Positions 17,000 to 26,304 of a stretch of 64,000 nucleotides of DNA are shown here, piece after piece. Each line of letters opens with the position of its first letter. Position 1 is the stretch's first letter. The translations under genes were made by a program, and so were the position numbers. Source of the DNA: Spirosoma spitsbergense DSM 19989 (GTDB lineage Bacteria; Bacteroidota; Bacteroidia; Cytophagales; Spirosomataceae); the NCBI RefSeq assembly GCF_000374085.1, contig NZ_KB893433.1:33462-97461 (forward strand), written 5' to 3'. The notes under the pieces are model-generated. The model was not told the DNA's origin. It worked only from the letters and a program-made list of their open reading frames with translations, and ran no database searches.

Positions 17000-18055
17000 C
17001 TACCGGGGCTTTCCTGCCCAAATCAATCCGTAATCCATCTGAGTAGCTACCGTATCCGTAGTATTTATTAATCCAACTTGTGCAAACCAGTTCCGGTACT
17101 CTGCCCGGCTGTAGGCGCGTCCTTTTGTCACACAGAAAAGCTGGGCTGAGTAATCTGTGACGGCCATTGGTCCATCGAGCGTATCGTTCAGAAACGAATC
17201 GTGTACCCAAAGCGTACCACCCGGACGAAGCACCCTGGCAAACCGGCTGGCCAACTGAATACAGGTTGGCGCAGGCCAGTCGTGGAAGAGACTTGCGGCT
17301 AGAAGTATATCCGTCTCCGGGAGGTTGTCCGTCAGCATATCACCGGGCAGGAAAGTCACCCGCTTCTTTATCGTTTCCGCACCTGCCCGTCCGCTTTGAC
17401 TAAATTCATCCAGTAGTTCAGCGGCCACGGCAAGTACGGCCGGCCGGTCGAACACGGTAGCCGTGGCAGCAGGATTTCGGAGCAGCCATTCGTAGGTGTA
17501 GTAACCCGTACCACCAGCAACGTCGAGCAGATGACCGTTGCTCCTGGGTAGCGCAGCCGCCACCAGCGGAGCCAGGTATCGGGCACGACCCGCCAGACCC
17601 AGGGTTAGCGTGCGAGCCAGTTTCGGGTCATCCATCGGCGAAGGCGTAACTTCATCTTTCACGAATGAAACACCCTTGTGTATGTCGAGTGGTCCATCGT
17701 TCCGGAGTAGTGTAACCATGTCGATTACGCCTGGGTCATCCTTCTCCAAACCCGTGTACCCAATTAGGTTAGGGACATACTTTGCACTGACAAATTGCCC
17801 CAGTTCCGTGATGTATAGCCGACCGGCTGCATCATAAGCCAACACCCCCATAGCGCACAAAGCCGGAAAAAGCACCATAGCCGGTCGCCCATTCAGCTGG
17901 AGTCGGTAACGGAGTTCAGACAACGAGAGAGGCTTTGCACTCAGTTCCTCAAAAACGGGAATATAGTGAATCGCGGCTAATAGTAATCGGGAACCAAACA
18001 TGGCACGCTGGTAGCGGGTAATGGGAGCCGGATCGGGTGGTACAGACAAGAACAT
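17000..18055 (-). CDS. SAM-dependent O-methyltransferase
   Basis: A 351-residue protein with the two-domain build of the acetylserotonin/hydroxyneurosporene O-methyltransferase group. An N-terminal winged-helix dimerisation domain (residues 1-110) is followed by a Rossmann fold with the SAM-binding GHLLDVAGGTGYYTYEWL, FDRPAVL and LPETDILLAASLFHDWP. The last motif supplies the HDW histidine that acts as the base in plant and bacterial relatives. The substrate is unknown, and no biosynthetic cluster surrounds it. Confidence 0.88.
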   Translation of the reverse strand: MFLSVPPDPAPITRYQRAMFGSRLLLAAIHYIPVFEELSAKPLSLSELRYRLQLNGRPAMVLFPALCAMGVLAYDAAGRLYITELGQFVSAKYVPNLIGYTGLEKDDPGVIDMVTLLRNDGPLDIHKGVSFVKDEVTPSPMDDPKLARTLTLGLAGRARYLAPLVAAALPRSNGHLLDVAGGTGYYTYEWLLRNPAATATVFDRPAVLAVAAELLDEFSQSGRAGAETIKKRVTFLPGDMLTDNLPETDILLAASLFHDWPAPTCIQLASRFARVLRPGGTLWVHDSFLNDTLDGPMAVTDYSAQLFCVTKGRAYSRAEYRNWFAQVGLINTTDTVATQMDYGLIWAGKPR

Positions 18056-18224
18056 AGCAGTAAATCAGCAAATAAATTTGGGAGAGCAAAGGTAATGATT
18101 ACCAATACTCCGGTAAGCAGACGGGGCCTTAGCAAGCTACGATCAGGTGATTTTCGAGAAATAAAAAAGAGTAGTCAGGACAGCGTATGTAGCTTTTTGC
18201 TTTACTAGACCCAACTCAGTCATC

Positions 18225-19235
18225 ATGACCAGCCCCGCTATTACGGCCCTCTCTCAGCGCTTTGCTTCCCTGAAGGTAGGCGTTATCGGCGATTTTGCCC
18301 TCGATCTATACTTCGATATACAGACCCGCACCGGTGAGTACTCACTTGAAACAGGCCGGGAAGTTTTCTGGGGAAGCCAACCCCGTGCATCATTGGGAGC
18401 CGCCGGTAATGTTGTGCAGAACCTGCATGCGCTGGGTGTGGAACACTGCTGGGCCATAGGATGCATTGGAGATGACCTGTTTGGGCGTGAAATGTTGCAC
18501 CTGTTTCGTTCGCTGGGGGTGAATACCCAGTATATGCTACTCGCCGAGCAGTGGACTACCTGTTTGTACACCAAACCAAACCGGCAGCATCAGGAATTGA
18601 ACCGAATTGATTTTGGTACCGCTAATTCCCTTACTGATCGCCTTTTTGCCAGCCTCATGGCGGGTCTGGAGCAATGCCTGCCCGATCTCGATGTATTAAT
18701 CATCAATCAACAGTTTCCGAATCCTTTACTCACCGCCAACCGGGTAGCTGTACTGAATGCGTTAATAGCCCGTTTTCCCAGGGTTCGGGTGGTAGCGGAT
18801 ATGCGTAACGTTGGTATGCACATTCGGGGAGCCACGTTAAAAGTAAACACCGCCGAATTAGCTTATTTTTTAGGCATCGACCTGCCCGAAAATCCTGACC
18901 TGAACTGGTGTGTGGAGCAGGGAGCTGTTTTCCGAAAACAGACAAACGTTCCCTTACTGATTACGCGCGGGCAAGCCGGTATTCTATACACCGATGAGGC
19001 CGGAACGGAGTACATCGACGGTCTAGCCTTACGGGGTGAGCTGGATACTGTTGGGGCTGGCGACACTGTTGTTGCCGCCTGGGCCACCTGCATGGGAGCC
19101 GGAACCACGCCCGAACAGGGGCTGAAAATAGCCAATCTGGCCGCTGGCGTTACCGTGCAGAAACTTGGCCAAACCGGAACAGCCAGTCTGACTGAAATCC
19201 TTACCCTTCATGATGAATACCAATCCCATGCGTAA
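18225..19235 (+). CDS. PfkB family sugar kinase (heptose-kinase-like)
   Basis: A 336-residue ribokinase-fold kinase. It starts KVGVIGDFALDLYFDIQTR, holds ASLGAAGNVVQNLHALG (sugar-binding region), and ends with the anion-hole motif DTVGAGDTVVAAW with catalytic Asp280. The N-terminal GDFALDLYF and GGAGNVV-like patterns resemble the RfaE/HldE heptose-7-phosphate kinase domain more than ribokinase or fructokinase. It overlaps the epimerase gene that follows, suggesting that epimerised sugar is its substrate or that both serve one sugar pathway. The substrate is not determined. Confidence 0.88.
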   Translation: MTSPAITALSQRFASLKVGVIGDFALDLYFDIQTRTGEYSLETGREVFWGSQPRASLGAAGNVVQNLHALGVEHCWAIGCIGDDLFGREMLHLFRSLGVNTQYMLLAEQWTTCLYTKPNRQHQELNRIDFGTANSLTDRLFASLMAGLEQCLPDLDVLIINQQFPNPLLTANRVAVLNALIARFPRVRVVADMRNVGMHIRGATLKVNTAELAYFLGIDLPENPDLNWCVEQGAVFRKQTNVPLLITRGQAGILYTDEAGTEYIDGLALRGELDTVGAGDTVVAAWATCMGAGTTPEQGLKIANLAAGVTVQKLGQTGTASLTEILTLHDEYQSHA

Positions 19236-20499
19236 CGAACTGCTTACCCATTGGCGGCAGGAATGGCAGAAGCACCTGACCCACGAATTATTACCCTTTT
19301 GGACTTCCCGCACAGCCGACTATGAACACGGCGGCTTTATTACACACTTTAACCAGTTTGGTGAGGATTCGGGCGAGGATGAAAAGTCACTCATTGCCCA
19401 AACCCGTTCCATCTACACCTACGCATCGGCGCACCGGGCAGGCTATGGTAACGGCGAGCTGGCTAAACTGGCAAGGCATGGGGTCGATTACCTGCTTACC
19501 CATATGTGGGACCACGAAAACGGCGGCTTTTACTGGATGGCCAATCGAAAAGGCGACGTACTGAATGACCAGAAAATAGTGTACGGTCAGAGTTTCGCTA
19601 TCTACTGCCTGAGTGAATATACGCTGGCAACGGGCGATACGCGCGGTGTTGAGTACGCTCAAAAAGTATTCGATCTGTTGCAGAAATACGCATCGGATAC
19701 CTGTTACGGCGGTTACTTTGAAATGTTCTATCGGGACTGGACACTGAAAGGACCAGGTTCAGGTGGGGGCGACCGCAAAACGCTCGATGCGCACATGCAC
19801 CTGATGGAAGCCTACACCACCCTGTATGAATGTACCCGGCAACCCATCCATCGCCGGAAACTGCTGGAAATAATTGAACTACTGGTTCATAAAATAATGC
19901 ATCCCGTTTATGGCACCGGCGTTCCACAGTTCTGGGCCAACTGGGAGGTAGCTCCGCAAATTAAGTTCGACATCATCTGGGGCTGGGATCGGTTTACCGA
20001 AGACGGGAGCAAACAATCGGCTGATGATAACACCAGTTATGGCCATAACGCCGAGTTTGCCTGGCTACTGCTGCACGCACTCGATGTGCTGGACATACCC
20101 CATGAAACCTACAGGGATCAACTCCTCAAATCCTTTTCGCACGCAGTCGATTACGGCGTTGACTGGACTTTTGGGGGTATTTTCGTGGAAGGTTCGCACA
20201 GTGGTGAGGTATATGACCGGGAAAAGGAATTCTGGCAGCAGGCCGAAGTGCTGATTGGTTTTCTGGATGCCTGGCGGATTTTCGGAGATGAAAAATACGG
20301 CAAAGCCTACGAAAATGTTCACCGGTTTGTGATGGACAACATGATTAACCACTCGGCAGGAGAATGGTGGCCGTTAATGACCCGGCAAGGTGTACCCATC
20401 TGGACACACATGAGCCATTCCTGGAAAATAAACTACCACACCGTACGCTCGGTTATTCAGTCGATCAAACGGATTGATCGGCTGTTGGCTATTGAATAA
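19210..20499 (+). CDS. AGE family epimerase (cellobiose 2-epimerase-like)
   Basis: A 429-residue alpha/alpha-barrel enzyme of the N-acylglucosamine/cellobiose 2-epimerase superfamily. The SYGHNAEFAWLL, EFWQQAEVLIGF and SHSWKINYHTVRS motifs carry the catalytic histidines and match cellobiose 2-epimerase better than the GlcNAc or mannose-isomerase branches. It converts the reducing-end glucose of a disaccharide to mannose in characterised relatives. The gene starts inside the PfkB gene (26-bp overlap; starts at 19213 and 19228 are also possible), so the two are translationally coupled. Confidence 0.9.
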   Translation: MMNTNPMRNELLTHWRQEWQKHLTHELLPFWTSRTADYEHGGFITHFNQFGEDSGEDEKSLIAQTRSIYTYASAHRAGYGNGELAKLARHGVDYLLTHMWDHENGGFYWMANRKGDVLNDQKIVYGQSFAIYCLSEYTLATGDTRGVEYAQKVFDLLQKYASDTCYGGYFEMFYRDWTLKGPGSGGGDRKTLDAHMHLMEAYTTLYECTRQPIHRRKLLEIIELLVHKIMHPVYGTGVPQFWANWEVAPQIKFDIIWGWDRFTEDGSKQSADDNTSYGHNAEFAWLLLHALDVLDIPHETYRDQLLKSFSHAVDYGVDWTFGGIFVEGSHSGEVYDREKEFWQQAEVLIGFLDAWRIFGDEKYGKAYENVHRFVMDNMINHSAGEWWPLMTRQGVPIWTHMSHSWKINYHTVRSVIQSIKRIDRLLAIE

Positions 20500-20561
20500 C
20501 GCGTGGAGTAATTCTCATTAATCGAAAAAACAATGTAGGCTACCAGGTCTATCTGTCTCGT

Positions 20562-21026
20562 TCAGACCACCCCCAATATTTCATACGTCAGTTTATTGAA
20601 CGTAGCTACCTCCCCTACTTTCCGCCCTGCCAATGCAATGGCAATAGGTGAGCCGGACGATACGCCAAAATAAGCAGCGTCATCAAGTAACAGTTTACCC
20701 GCACCAATGCTGATAAAATACCCACCTCGATTGGTTGTGACAATACTCCCCGGCTGAACGGATTCGTAGGTTTTATCAATCACAACCTGTTGAAGGTCAC
20801 GTTTCAGTTGCAAAGCACCTGCCAGGAGTTGAGCGTTACGGTCGCGTTCGAGCTGAGCCATGGCACGGCCTGTTTCATACTTATCGCCCGCACTGCTTTT
20901 CGATTCGGAGTTTGCCGCTTCCTGTGCGGCTTCCATCGCTTGCCGGGCCGTATCAATCCGTTGTTGTACGTATTGCTGACAAAGACTGAAAAGGGCAGCT
21001 TTGGTATTCTGATTTATTTCTAGCAC
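20562..21026 (-). CDS. GreA/GreB-family elongation-factor-like protein
   Basis: A 154-residue protein with an N-terminal coiled-coil half (residues 1-75) and a C-terminal FKBP-like half (GSIVTTNRGGYFISIGAG to GRKVGEVATFNKLTYEI), the build of Gre factors and Rnk. The coiled-coil tip lacks the clear acidic pair of cleavage factors, so transcript-cleavage activity is doubtful. Some databases call such proteins 3-oxoacyl-ACP synthase, which the sequence does not support. The start codon is GTG, one base after the stop of the GMC oxidoreductase gene upstream. Confidence 0.75.
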   Translation of the reverse strand: MLEINQNTKAALFSLCQQYVQQRIDTARQAMEAAQEAANSESKSSAGDKYETGRAMAQLERDRNAQLLAGALQLKRDLQQVVIDKTYESVQPGSIVTTNRGGYFISIGAGKLLLDDAAYFGVSSGSPIAIALAGRKVGEVATFNKLTYEILGVV

Positions 21027-21027
21027 G

Positions 21028-22740
21028 TTATAGATTTCCTTTTTTCATCTCTTTAACCGCAAAATCGGCCGCCCGTGCGGTGAGAGCCATAAAGGTAATG
21101 GATGGATTTTGTGAACCAGTCGAGGTCATGGCCGCTCCGTCGGTAATGAACACATTTTTCACGCTGTGAAGCTGGTTGTGCGCGTTGAGCAACGATGTCT
21201 TCGGGTCGCGACCCATGCGTACTCCGCCCATTTCGTGAATATCAAGACCAGGATTTCGATGATCATCGTAGGGCTTGATGTTTTTACAGCCCGACTTATC
21301 CAGCATTTCAGCGCCCTGCTCCAGAAAATCGGCCATCATTTTCAGGTCGTTATCCGTATAGTCAATGTCCGTTACCAATTGCGGAATACCCCAGGGATCT
21401 TTCTGATCGGTACTGAGCCGAACGTGGTTTTCGTAACGCGGAACGGTTTCAGCCTGCATCATCATAAACACATGCCAGGGACCGGGGTCGCTCAGGTTAT
21501 CCTTAAAATCGGCGCCGAAACCAGCTTGTGCATTACCGCGTTGCCAGCCTCCACGGGCCGCACTAAACGCGACCATATAACCCCGCTGAAAATCCATCTC
21601 CTGCTTCCGAACATTTCTAAAATTGGGCATAAACGCCGTAGTGGGTCGTCGTCCATAATAATATCCGTCGGCAAAACCTTCATAATCGGCCACAATGTTA
21701 CCCCTGTAGTTATGGAAGGCTATATAGCGCCCTAACAGGCCATTATCATTTCCCAATCCATTTGAAAAACGGTTAGAAGTAGAGTTAAGGAGAACAAGGT
21801 TGGTGTTCAGACAGGCGGCATTCACGAATATAACTCGGGCATAGTACTCCGTCATTTGCTTTGTATGCGTATCGATCACCCGAACACCGGTTGCCCGTTT
21901 CTTTCCTTCATCGTAGATAATCGAATGCACCACAGAATCCGGGCGCAGAGTCAGTTTGCCCGTCTTGGCAGCCCAGGGAATAGTAGATGAGTTACTGCTG
22001 AAGTACCCTCCATACGGGCAACCCCGGTAGCACAAGTGCCGGGCCTGGCATTGTGCCCGGCCCTGGTCGTAGTGAATTTGTTTGGGTTCGGTCAGGTGGG
22101 CACATCGCCCTATAATCACGTTTCGGTCCTGGTAGCTTTCGGCTACCCGTTTCTGAATGTGTTTTTCTACACAGTTCAACTCCCAGGGTTTCAGAAACTC
22201 ACCATCGGGCAGCGTTTCCAGTCCATCTTTGTTACCGCTGATACCCACAAACTTTTCGACGTAGCTGTACCAGGGCGCAACATCTTCGTAGCGAATAGGC
22301 CAGTCGACGGCGGCTCCATCGCGGGCGTTGGCTTCAAAATCGAACGTACTCCATCGCTGCGTTTGCCGCGCCCAAATCAGCGACTTCCCGCCCACCTGAT
22401 ACCCCCGAATCCAGTCAAAGGGTTTTTCCTGTACGTATGGATGTTCGGCATCTTTCACGAAGAACTGCTGGGTTGCTTCATCCAGTGCATAGCACTTGGT
22501 CGCAATCGGATTGGCCTGATCGAACGCTTCGGGCATCCGGTTGCGGTGCGGAAACTCCCACGGGTTTTGGGTAGCCGTTGGGTAATCGACAATGTGCCGA
22601 ACATCACGCCCACGCTCCAGCACGAGCGTACGCAATCCTTTGCCACACAGTTCTTTCGCTGCCCAGCCTCCACTAATACCGGAGCCGATTACAATGGCAT
22701 CGTACGTTCGGGCCGCTTTAGCATCGCCATTTATATTCAT
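21028..22740 (-). CDS. GMC family FAD-dependent oxidoreductase
   Basis: Oxidises an alcohol or sugar with FAD. From the ATG at 22740 the protein has 570 residues. The FAD-binding YDAIVIGSGISGGWAAKELC opens it, and a cysteine-rich CQARHLCYRGCPYGGYFSS patch follows. The C-terminal substrate domain holds DIHEMGGVRMG and FITDGAAMTSTGSQNPSITFMAL with the catalytic Asn region. This type in Bacteroidota is related to sugar or glucoside 3-dehydrogenases, but its usual small partner subunit is not adjacent. No Tat signal is seen. A GTG-started GreA-like gene follows one base after its stop. Confidence 0.9.
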   Translation of the reverse strand: MNINGDAKAARTYDAIVIGSGISGGWAAKELCGKGLRTLVLERGRDVRHIVDYPTATQNPWEFPHRNRMPEAFDQANPIATKCYALDEATQQFFVKDAEHPYVQEKPFDWIRGYQVGGKSLIWARQTQRWSTFDFEANARDGAAVDWPIRYEDVAPWYSYVEKFVGISGNKDGLETLPDGEFLKPWELNCVEKHIQKRVAESYQDRNVIIGRCAHLTEPKQIHYDQGRAQCQARHLCYRGCPYGGYFSSNSSTIPWAAKTGKLTLRPDSVVHSIIYDEGKKRATGVRVIDTHTKQMTEYYARVIFVNAACLNTNLVLLNSTSNRFSNGLGNDNGLLGRYIAFHNYRGNIVADYEGFADGYYYGRRPTTAFMPNFRNVRKQEMDFQRGYMVAFSAARGGWQRGNAQAGFGADFKDNLSDPGPWHVFMMMQAETVPRYENHVRLSTDQKDPWGIPQLVTDIDYTDNDLKMMADFLEQGAEMLDKSGCKNIKPYDDHRNPGLDIHEMGGVRMGRDPKTSLLNAHNQLHSVKNVFITDGAAMTSTGSQNPSITFMALTARAADFAVKEMKKGNL

Positions 22741-22836
22741 GTTTGTTTGTTCTTTCACTATAAACATAACCAATGATTTATATCGCTCAAAATCCCAGTT
22801 TGATACAACGGAAGCGAAGCCATCAATTCATATTGA

Positions 22837-22887
22837 TTTTGAACAGGCAACCGTATCTTTATAGTCGTTCAGAAACCCTGTTCAAAA
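22837..22887 (+). promoter_or_regulatory. 11-bp palindrome around the P450 promoter region
   Basis: TTTTGAACAGG (22837-22847) and CCTGTTCAAAA (22877-22887) are exact complements. A -7-like TATCTTTA (22854-22861) lies between them, and the second arm is followed by CGGC and a T7 run that ends at the P450 ATG (22899). It could be an operator pair or an attenuator-type terminator. Confidence 0.6.
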
Positions 22888-22898
22888 CGGCTTTTTTT

Positions 22899-24257
22899 AT
22901 GGAATCAACGGTTAGTTCATCCCTTCCTGTCCCCCTGCATCCGGGATTGCCCGTGGTGGGTAATACCTTTTCATTTCTGCGCGATCCACTCGGTACGTTG
23001 CAAACAGCACAACGTCAGCGGGAGCGCCTGGTGCATTTTCGTATCGGTGGCAGGCATCAGTACCTGGTTTTTCGGCCGGAAGACGTCAAATACATCCTGC
23101 AGGAAAACAACCGGAATTATGGCCGGTCACCCGCTTTCGAGGTATTAAAGATTTTCCTGGGGAATGGCCTGCTCACCAGCGAAGGTGATTTCTGGCGACG
23201 GCAACGGCGACTGGCCCAACCGGCCTTTCACCGGCAAAAGCTGGCAGCCCTGGCGCAAACGATGGTTGACGAAACCACAACCTGGATTGACGAACTGAAA
23301 CACCTTAACCGACAACAGCCCGTCAATATTTCTCAGGCGTTTATGGATGTGACCATGCGAATCGTCTGTAAAACCCTGTTCGGTTCCGACGTTATTGGCA
23401 AGTTGGATGGGCTATCGTCGGCACTCGACACGCTTAATTACATGGCGAATGACCGGATGCTGTCTATCATTCGATTTCCTCTAAACTGGCCAACACCAGC
23501 TAATGTCCGCTTTCGAAACGCTGGAACGCTGGTCAATTCCTTTATTTACAATGTCATTGACCAGCGCCGGCAACAGGCGGACGATAGTGATGATTTGCTC
23601 GGGATGCTGCTGGCGGCCGAAGACGGGGAAACGGGCGAGCGCATGTCTGACCAGCAACTGCGCGACGAATGCGTAACGCTGTTTGCCGCCGGTCATGAAA
23701 CCACATCCGTCTCCATGGCCTGGACACTTTACCTGTTAAGTCAGAATCCAGCTGTATTGACTAAAATCAAGGCTGAAAGCAGGGCGATACTGGGCGATGT
23801 GGCTAGTCCGTCGCCCCATGTGTTTCGGTCACTAACTTACACGATGCAGGTTATTCAGGAATCCATGCGGCTCTATCCACCCGCCTGGATTATGAGTCGT
23901 CTGGCGCTGCATGATGACCATCTTGGTCCTTACACGATTCCGGCGGGTGCTACCGCCCTTATCTCCCCTTACTTACTCCACCGCGATCCCGTCAACTGGC
24001 CTGATCCCGAACGGTTTGACCCGGATCGATTTGCGCCAAATGGCCCAAGTGAGCAGCTTCACTCCTATGCTTATCTGCCCTTTGGAGGTGGCCCCCGTTT
24101 ATGCATTGGTAACCAGTTTGCCCTGATGGAGATGCAGATATTACTGGCAATGCTGGTCCGTGAATTCGATATTCAACCGACAGCTAATCAGCGGATTACC
24201 ATGAAACCGTTGATTACGTTACGGCCTGAACAACCGGTTCGGGTAACATTACGGTAA
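22899..24257 (+). CDS. Cytochrome P450
   Basis: A haem monooxygenase of 452 residues from the ATG at 22899, soluble and without a membrane anchor. Visible are the proline-rich start (LPVPLHPGLPVVGN), the I-helix AAGHETTS for oxygen activation, the ExxR motif ESMRLYPP, and the haem-binding FGGGPRLCIG with Cys402. It resembles the CYP4/CYP102-like bacterial group that hydroxylates fatty acids or terpenoids; the substrate is unknown. The gene diverges from the GMC oxidoreductase and has no redox partner gene next to it. Confidence 0.93.
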   Translation: MESTVSSSLPVPLHPGLPVVGNTFSFLRDPLGTLQTAQRQRERLVHFRIGGRHQYLVFRPEDVKYILQENNRNYGRSPAFEVLKIFLGNGLLTSEGDFWRRQRRLAQPAFHRQKLAALAQTMVDETTTWIDELKHLNRQQPVNISQAFMDVTMRIVCKTLFGSDVIGKLDGLSSALDTLNYMANDRMLSIIRFPLNWPTPANVRFRNAGTLVNSFIYNVIDQRRQQADDSDDLLGMLLAAEDGETGERMSDQQLRDECVTLFAAGHETTSVSMAWTLYLLSQNPAVLTKIKAESRAILGDVASPSPHVFRSLTYTMQVIQESMRLYPPAWIMSRLALHDDHLGPYTIPAGATALISPYLLHRDPVNWPDPERFDPDRFAPNGPSEQLHSYAYLPFGGGPRLCIGNQFALMEMQILLAMLVREFDIQPTANQRITMKPLITLRPEQPVRVTLR

Positions 24258-24471
24258 CACTGAAATTATATTATAGAAAGAACTTTACCAGTCGCCCAGC
24301 CCTGCTTTATTCAGAAGAACAACGTTATCAGCACCTTATCTTAGTTAGTACAGCAATCAGTGACAAACGGACTTGCACCTTTCGTAGAGTGCCTTGACTT
24401 TGTGGTTCATAAAGCCAAACTTAGGCAGTCCATTGATGTTCTTCGTATCAATTCACTTAAAACGCGACACA

Positions 24472-24849
24472 ATGAGACTACAAATGCACGCCGTTAAGTT
24501 CACGGCAGATCAGAGCCTGTTAGATTTTATCCAGGCCAAACTTGATAAGTTAGACACATTCCACGACCGAATTATTAGTGGCGAGGTGTTTCTAAAACTA
24601 GAAGGCGCCGACTCCAATAAGGTCAAAGACAAAGTAGTTGAGGTTAGACTACTGTTGCCGGGCAAGGAGTTATTCGTCAAAGAACAAGACAAAAGCTTTG
24701 AATGCGCAACGGACCGAATAATGGATGTGTTGAAAGACAAACTCGTTCGGTTTAAACAAAAGCGCAACAATATATCCAGTCCAGCCATTACGGAAGCTAA
24801 ATCACAGGTAGATGTAGAGGATGAGATTTATGAATCGGATGAGTTGTAA
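24472..24849 (+). CDS. Ribosome hibernation-promoting factor, HPF/YfiA family
   Basis: A 125-residue protein that binds the 30S decoding region and silences ribosomes in stationary phase. The fold runs from LQMHAVKFTADQSLLDFIQAKLDKL through VKDKVVEVRLLLPG to ECATDRIMDVLKDKLVRFKQK, as in the short HPF form; it lacks the long C-terminal dimerisation domain. The tail ends in acidic residues. The start at 24472 is chosen because the upstream extension is non-homologous. It is followed by a clear hairpin shared with metK. Confidence 0.88.
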   Translation: MRLQMHAVKFTADQSLLDFIQAKLDKLDTFHDRIISGEVFLKLEGADSNKVKDKVVEVRLLLPGKELFVKEQDKSFECATDRIMDVLKDKLVRFKQKRNNISSPAITEAKSQVDVEDEIYESDEL

Positions 24850-24875
24850 GGGAATCTAATAAATCCCGTAAAACT

Positions 24876-24903
24876 GAAAGCCACTCCAAACGGAGTGGCT
24901 TTC
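24876..24903. terminator. Stem-loop between hpf and metK
   Basis: GAAAGCCACTCC (24876-24887) pairs perfectly with GGAGTGGCTTTC (24892-24903) around a 4-nt loop. The 12-bp stem sits between the convergent hpf and metK genes and can serve both strands. Confidence 0.75.
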
Positions 24904-24942
24904 GCTATTTTCAACAATAATGTAGCCTAATCTGTTGTCGAT

Positions 24943-26220
24943 TTACAGGCCAAAAGCAGCTTTTATCTTATCAACAAAATCCAGCTTTTCCCAGGTGAAC
25001 AGTTCAACTTCCAGTTCAATCGTCTGACCATTTGAACCAAAGGTTTTCTTTACCACTTCGTTTTTACGGCCCATGTGGCCATAGGCGGCTGTTTCCGAGT
25101 AAATAGGGTTACGAAGCTTGAGCCGCTGCTCGATAGCGTAAGGGCGCATATCGAAGATTTCACTCACTTTCTCCGCAATAGCACCATCGTGCATATCCAC
25201 CTTGGCCGTGCCGTAGGTATTCACATACAAACCACACGGCTTGGCAACACCAATGGCGTAAGATACCTGAACCAACACCTGATCGCACAGGCCGGCGGCA
25301 ACCAGATTTTTGGCAATGTGCCGCGTCGCATAAGCCGCCGACCGGTCTACTTTAGACGGGTCTTTACCCGAAAAAGCACCACCACCGTGGGCACCTTTTC
25401 CGCCGTAGGTATCTACGATAATTTTACGACCTGTCAGCCCTGTATCACCATGAGGGCCACCAATAACGAACTTGCCGGTTGGGTTGATGTAGTACGTGAT
25501 GGCACCATCGAATAAACCCTGTAGTTCGGCTTTCTGAGCGGCTTTTACGCGGGGAATCACAATATTGATGATGTCCTTTTTGATTTTAGCCAGCATCGTT
25601 TCATCATCAGCGAAGTCATCATGCTGGGTCGATACAACAATCGTATCGATACGGATAGGCTGATCATCATCTGAATATTCAATCGTCACCTGCGATTTGG
25701 CATCAGGCCGCAAATACGGCATCAGATCGCTCTCATTGTTGCGAATCTGTGACATCTCCCGCAGGATGGCATGGGCCAGATCAAGCGGCAGGGGCATGTA
25801 ATTATCAGTTTCGTTGGTAGCGTATCCAAACATCATCCCCTGATCACCCGCACCCTGAGCGTTAGCTTTCGACTCGAAGTCGTCTTTGACAGACTCCCGA
25901 TCAACGCCCTGGTTAATATCGGCCGACTGATCATGCAGGGCCGAGAAAATACCACACGAGTTAGCCTCAAACATGTATTCGCTCTTGGTATAGCCTATTT
26001 TGCGAATTACCTCACGCGTAATTTTCTGAACATCCAGATAGGTGTCGGTTTTAATCTCGCCAGCCAGCACAACCTGGCCCGTTGTAACGAGTGTTTCGCA
26101 GGCTACCTTGCTGGAAGGATCAAACGCCAGAAAGTTATCAATTAATGCGTCGGAGATTTGATCAGCGACTTTGTCGGGATGTCCCTCAGAAACAGACTCG
26201 GAAGTGAAAAGATAAGGCAT
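24943..26220 (-). CDS. metK: S-adenosylmethionine synthetase
   Basis: Makes SAM from methionine and ATP. The 425 residues contain [30 protein letters not shown], and [20 protein letters not shown] with the ATP- and metal-binding residues. It is full length and carries the longer insertions typical of Bacteroidota MetK. A good promoter lies upstream. No SAM riboswitch is seen in the short leader. Confidence 0.97.
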   Translation of the reverse strand: MPYLFTSESVSEGHPDKVADQISDALIDNFLAFDPSSKVACETLVTTGQVVLAGEIKTDTYLDVQKITREVIRKIGYTKSEYMFEANSCGIFSALHDQSADINQGVDRESVKDDFESKANAQGAGDQGMMFGYATNETDNYMPLPLDLAHAILREMSQIRNNESDLMPYLRPDAKSQVTIEYSDDDQPIRIDTIVVSTQHDDFADDETMLAKIKKDIINIVIPRVKAAQKAELQGLFDGAITYYINPTGKFVIGGPHGDTGLTGRKIIVDTYGGKGAHGGGAFSGKDPSKVDRSAAYATRHIAKNLVAAGLCDQVLVQVSYAIGVAKPCGLYVNTYGTAKVDMHDGAIAEKVSEIFDMRPYAIEQRLKLRNPIYSETAAYGHMGRKNEVVKKTFGSNGQTIELEVELFTWEKLDFVDKIKAAFGL

Positions 26221-26251
26221 TTCGCTTTGCGTATAGCTTGATTTTAAACCG

Positions 26252-26281
26252 CAAAGCTACGAGTTTATGAGCAAGGGTCAA
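26252..26281 (-). promoter_or_regulatory. Promoter of metK
   Basis: Read on the minus strand, TTG is followed after 19 nt by TAGCTTTG, which matches the Bacteroidota consensus TTTG/TTG, then 19 to 21 nt, then TAnnTTTG. The -7 box ends 31 nt before the metK ATG. Confidence 0.6.
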
Positions 26282-26304
26282 GTGATGAATTGATACCTTG
26301 TTTA

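Noticed and set aside
20562..21026. 3-oxoacyl-ACP synthase
   Set aside because: A name sometimes attached to this family; the sequence has a Gre/Rnk-type coiled coil and FKBP-like half and no ketosynthase motifs.
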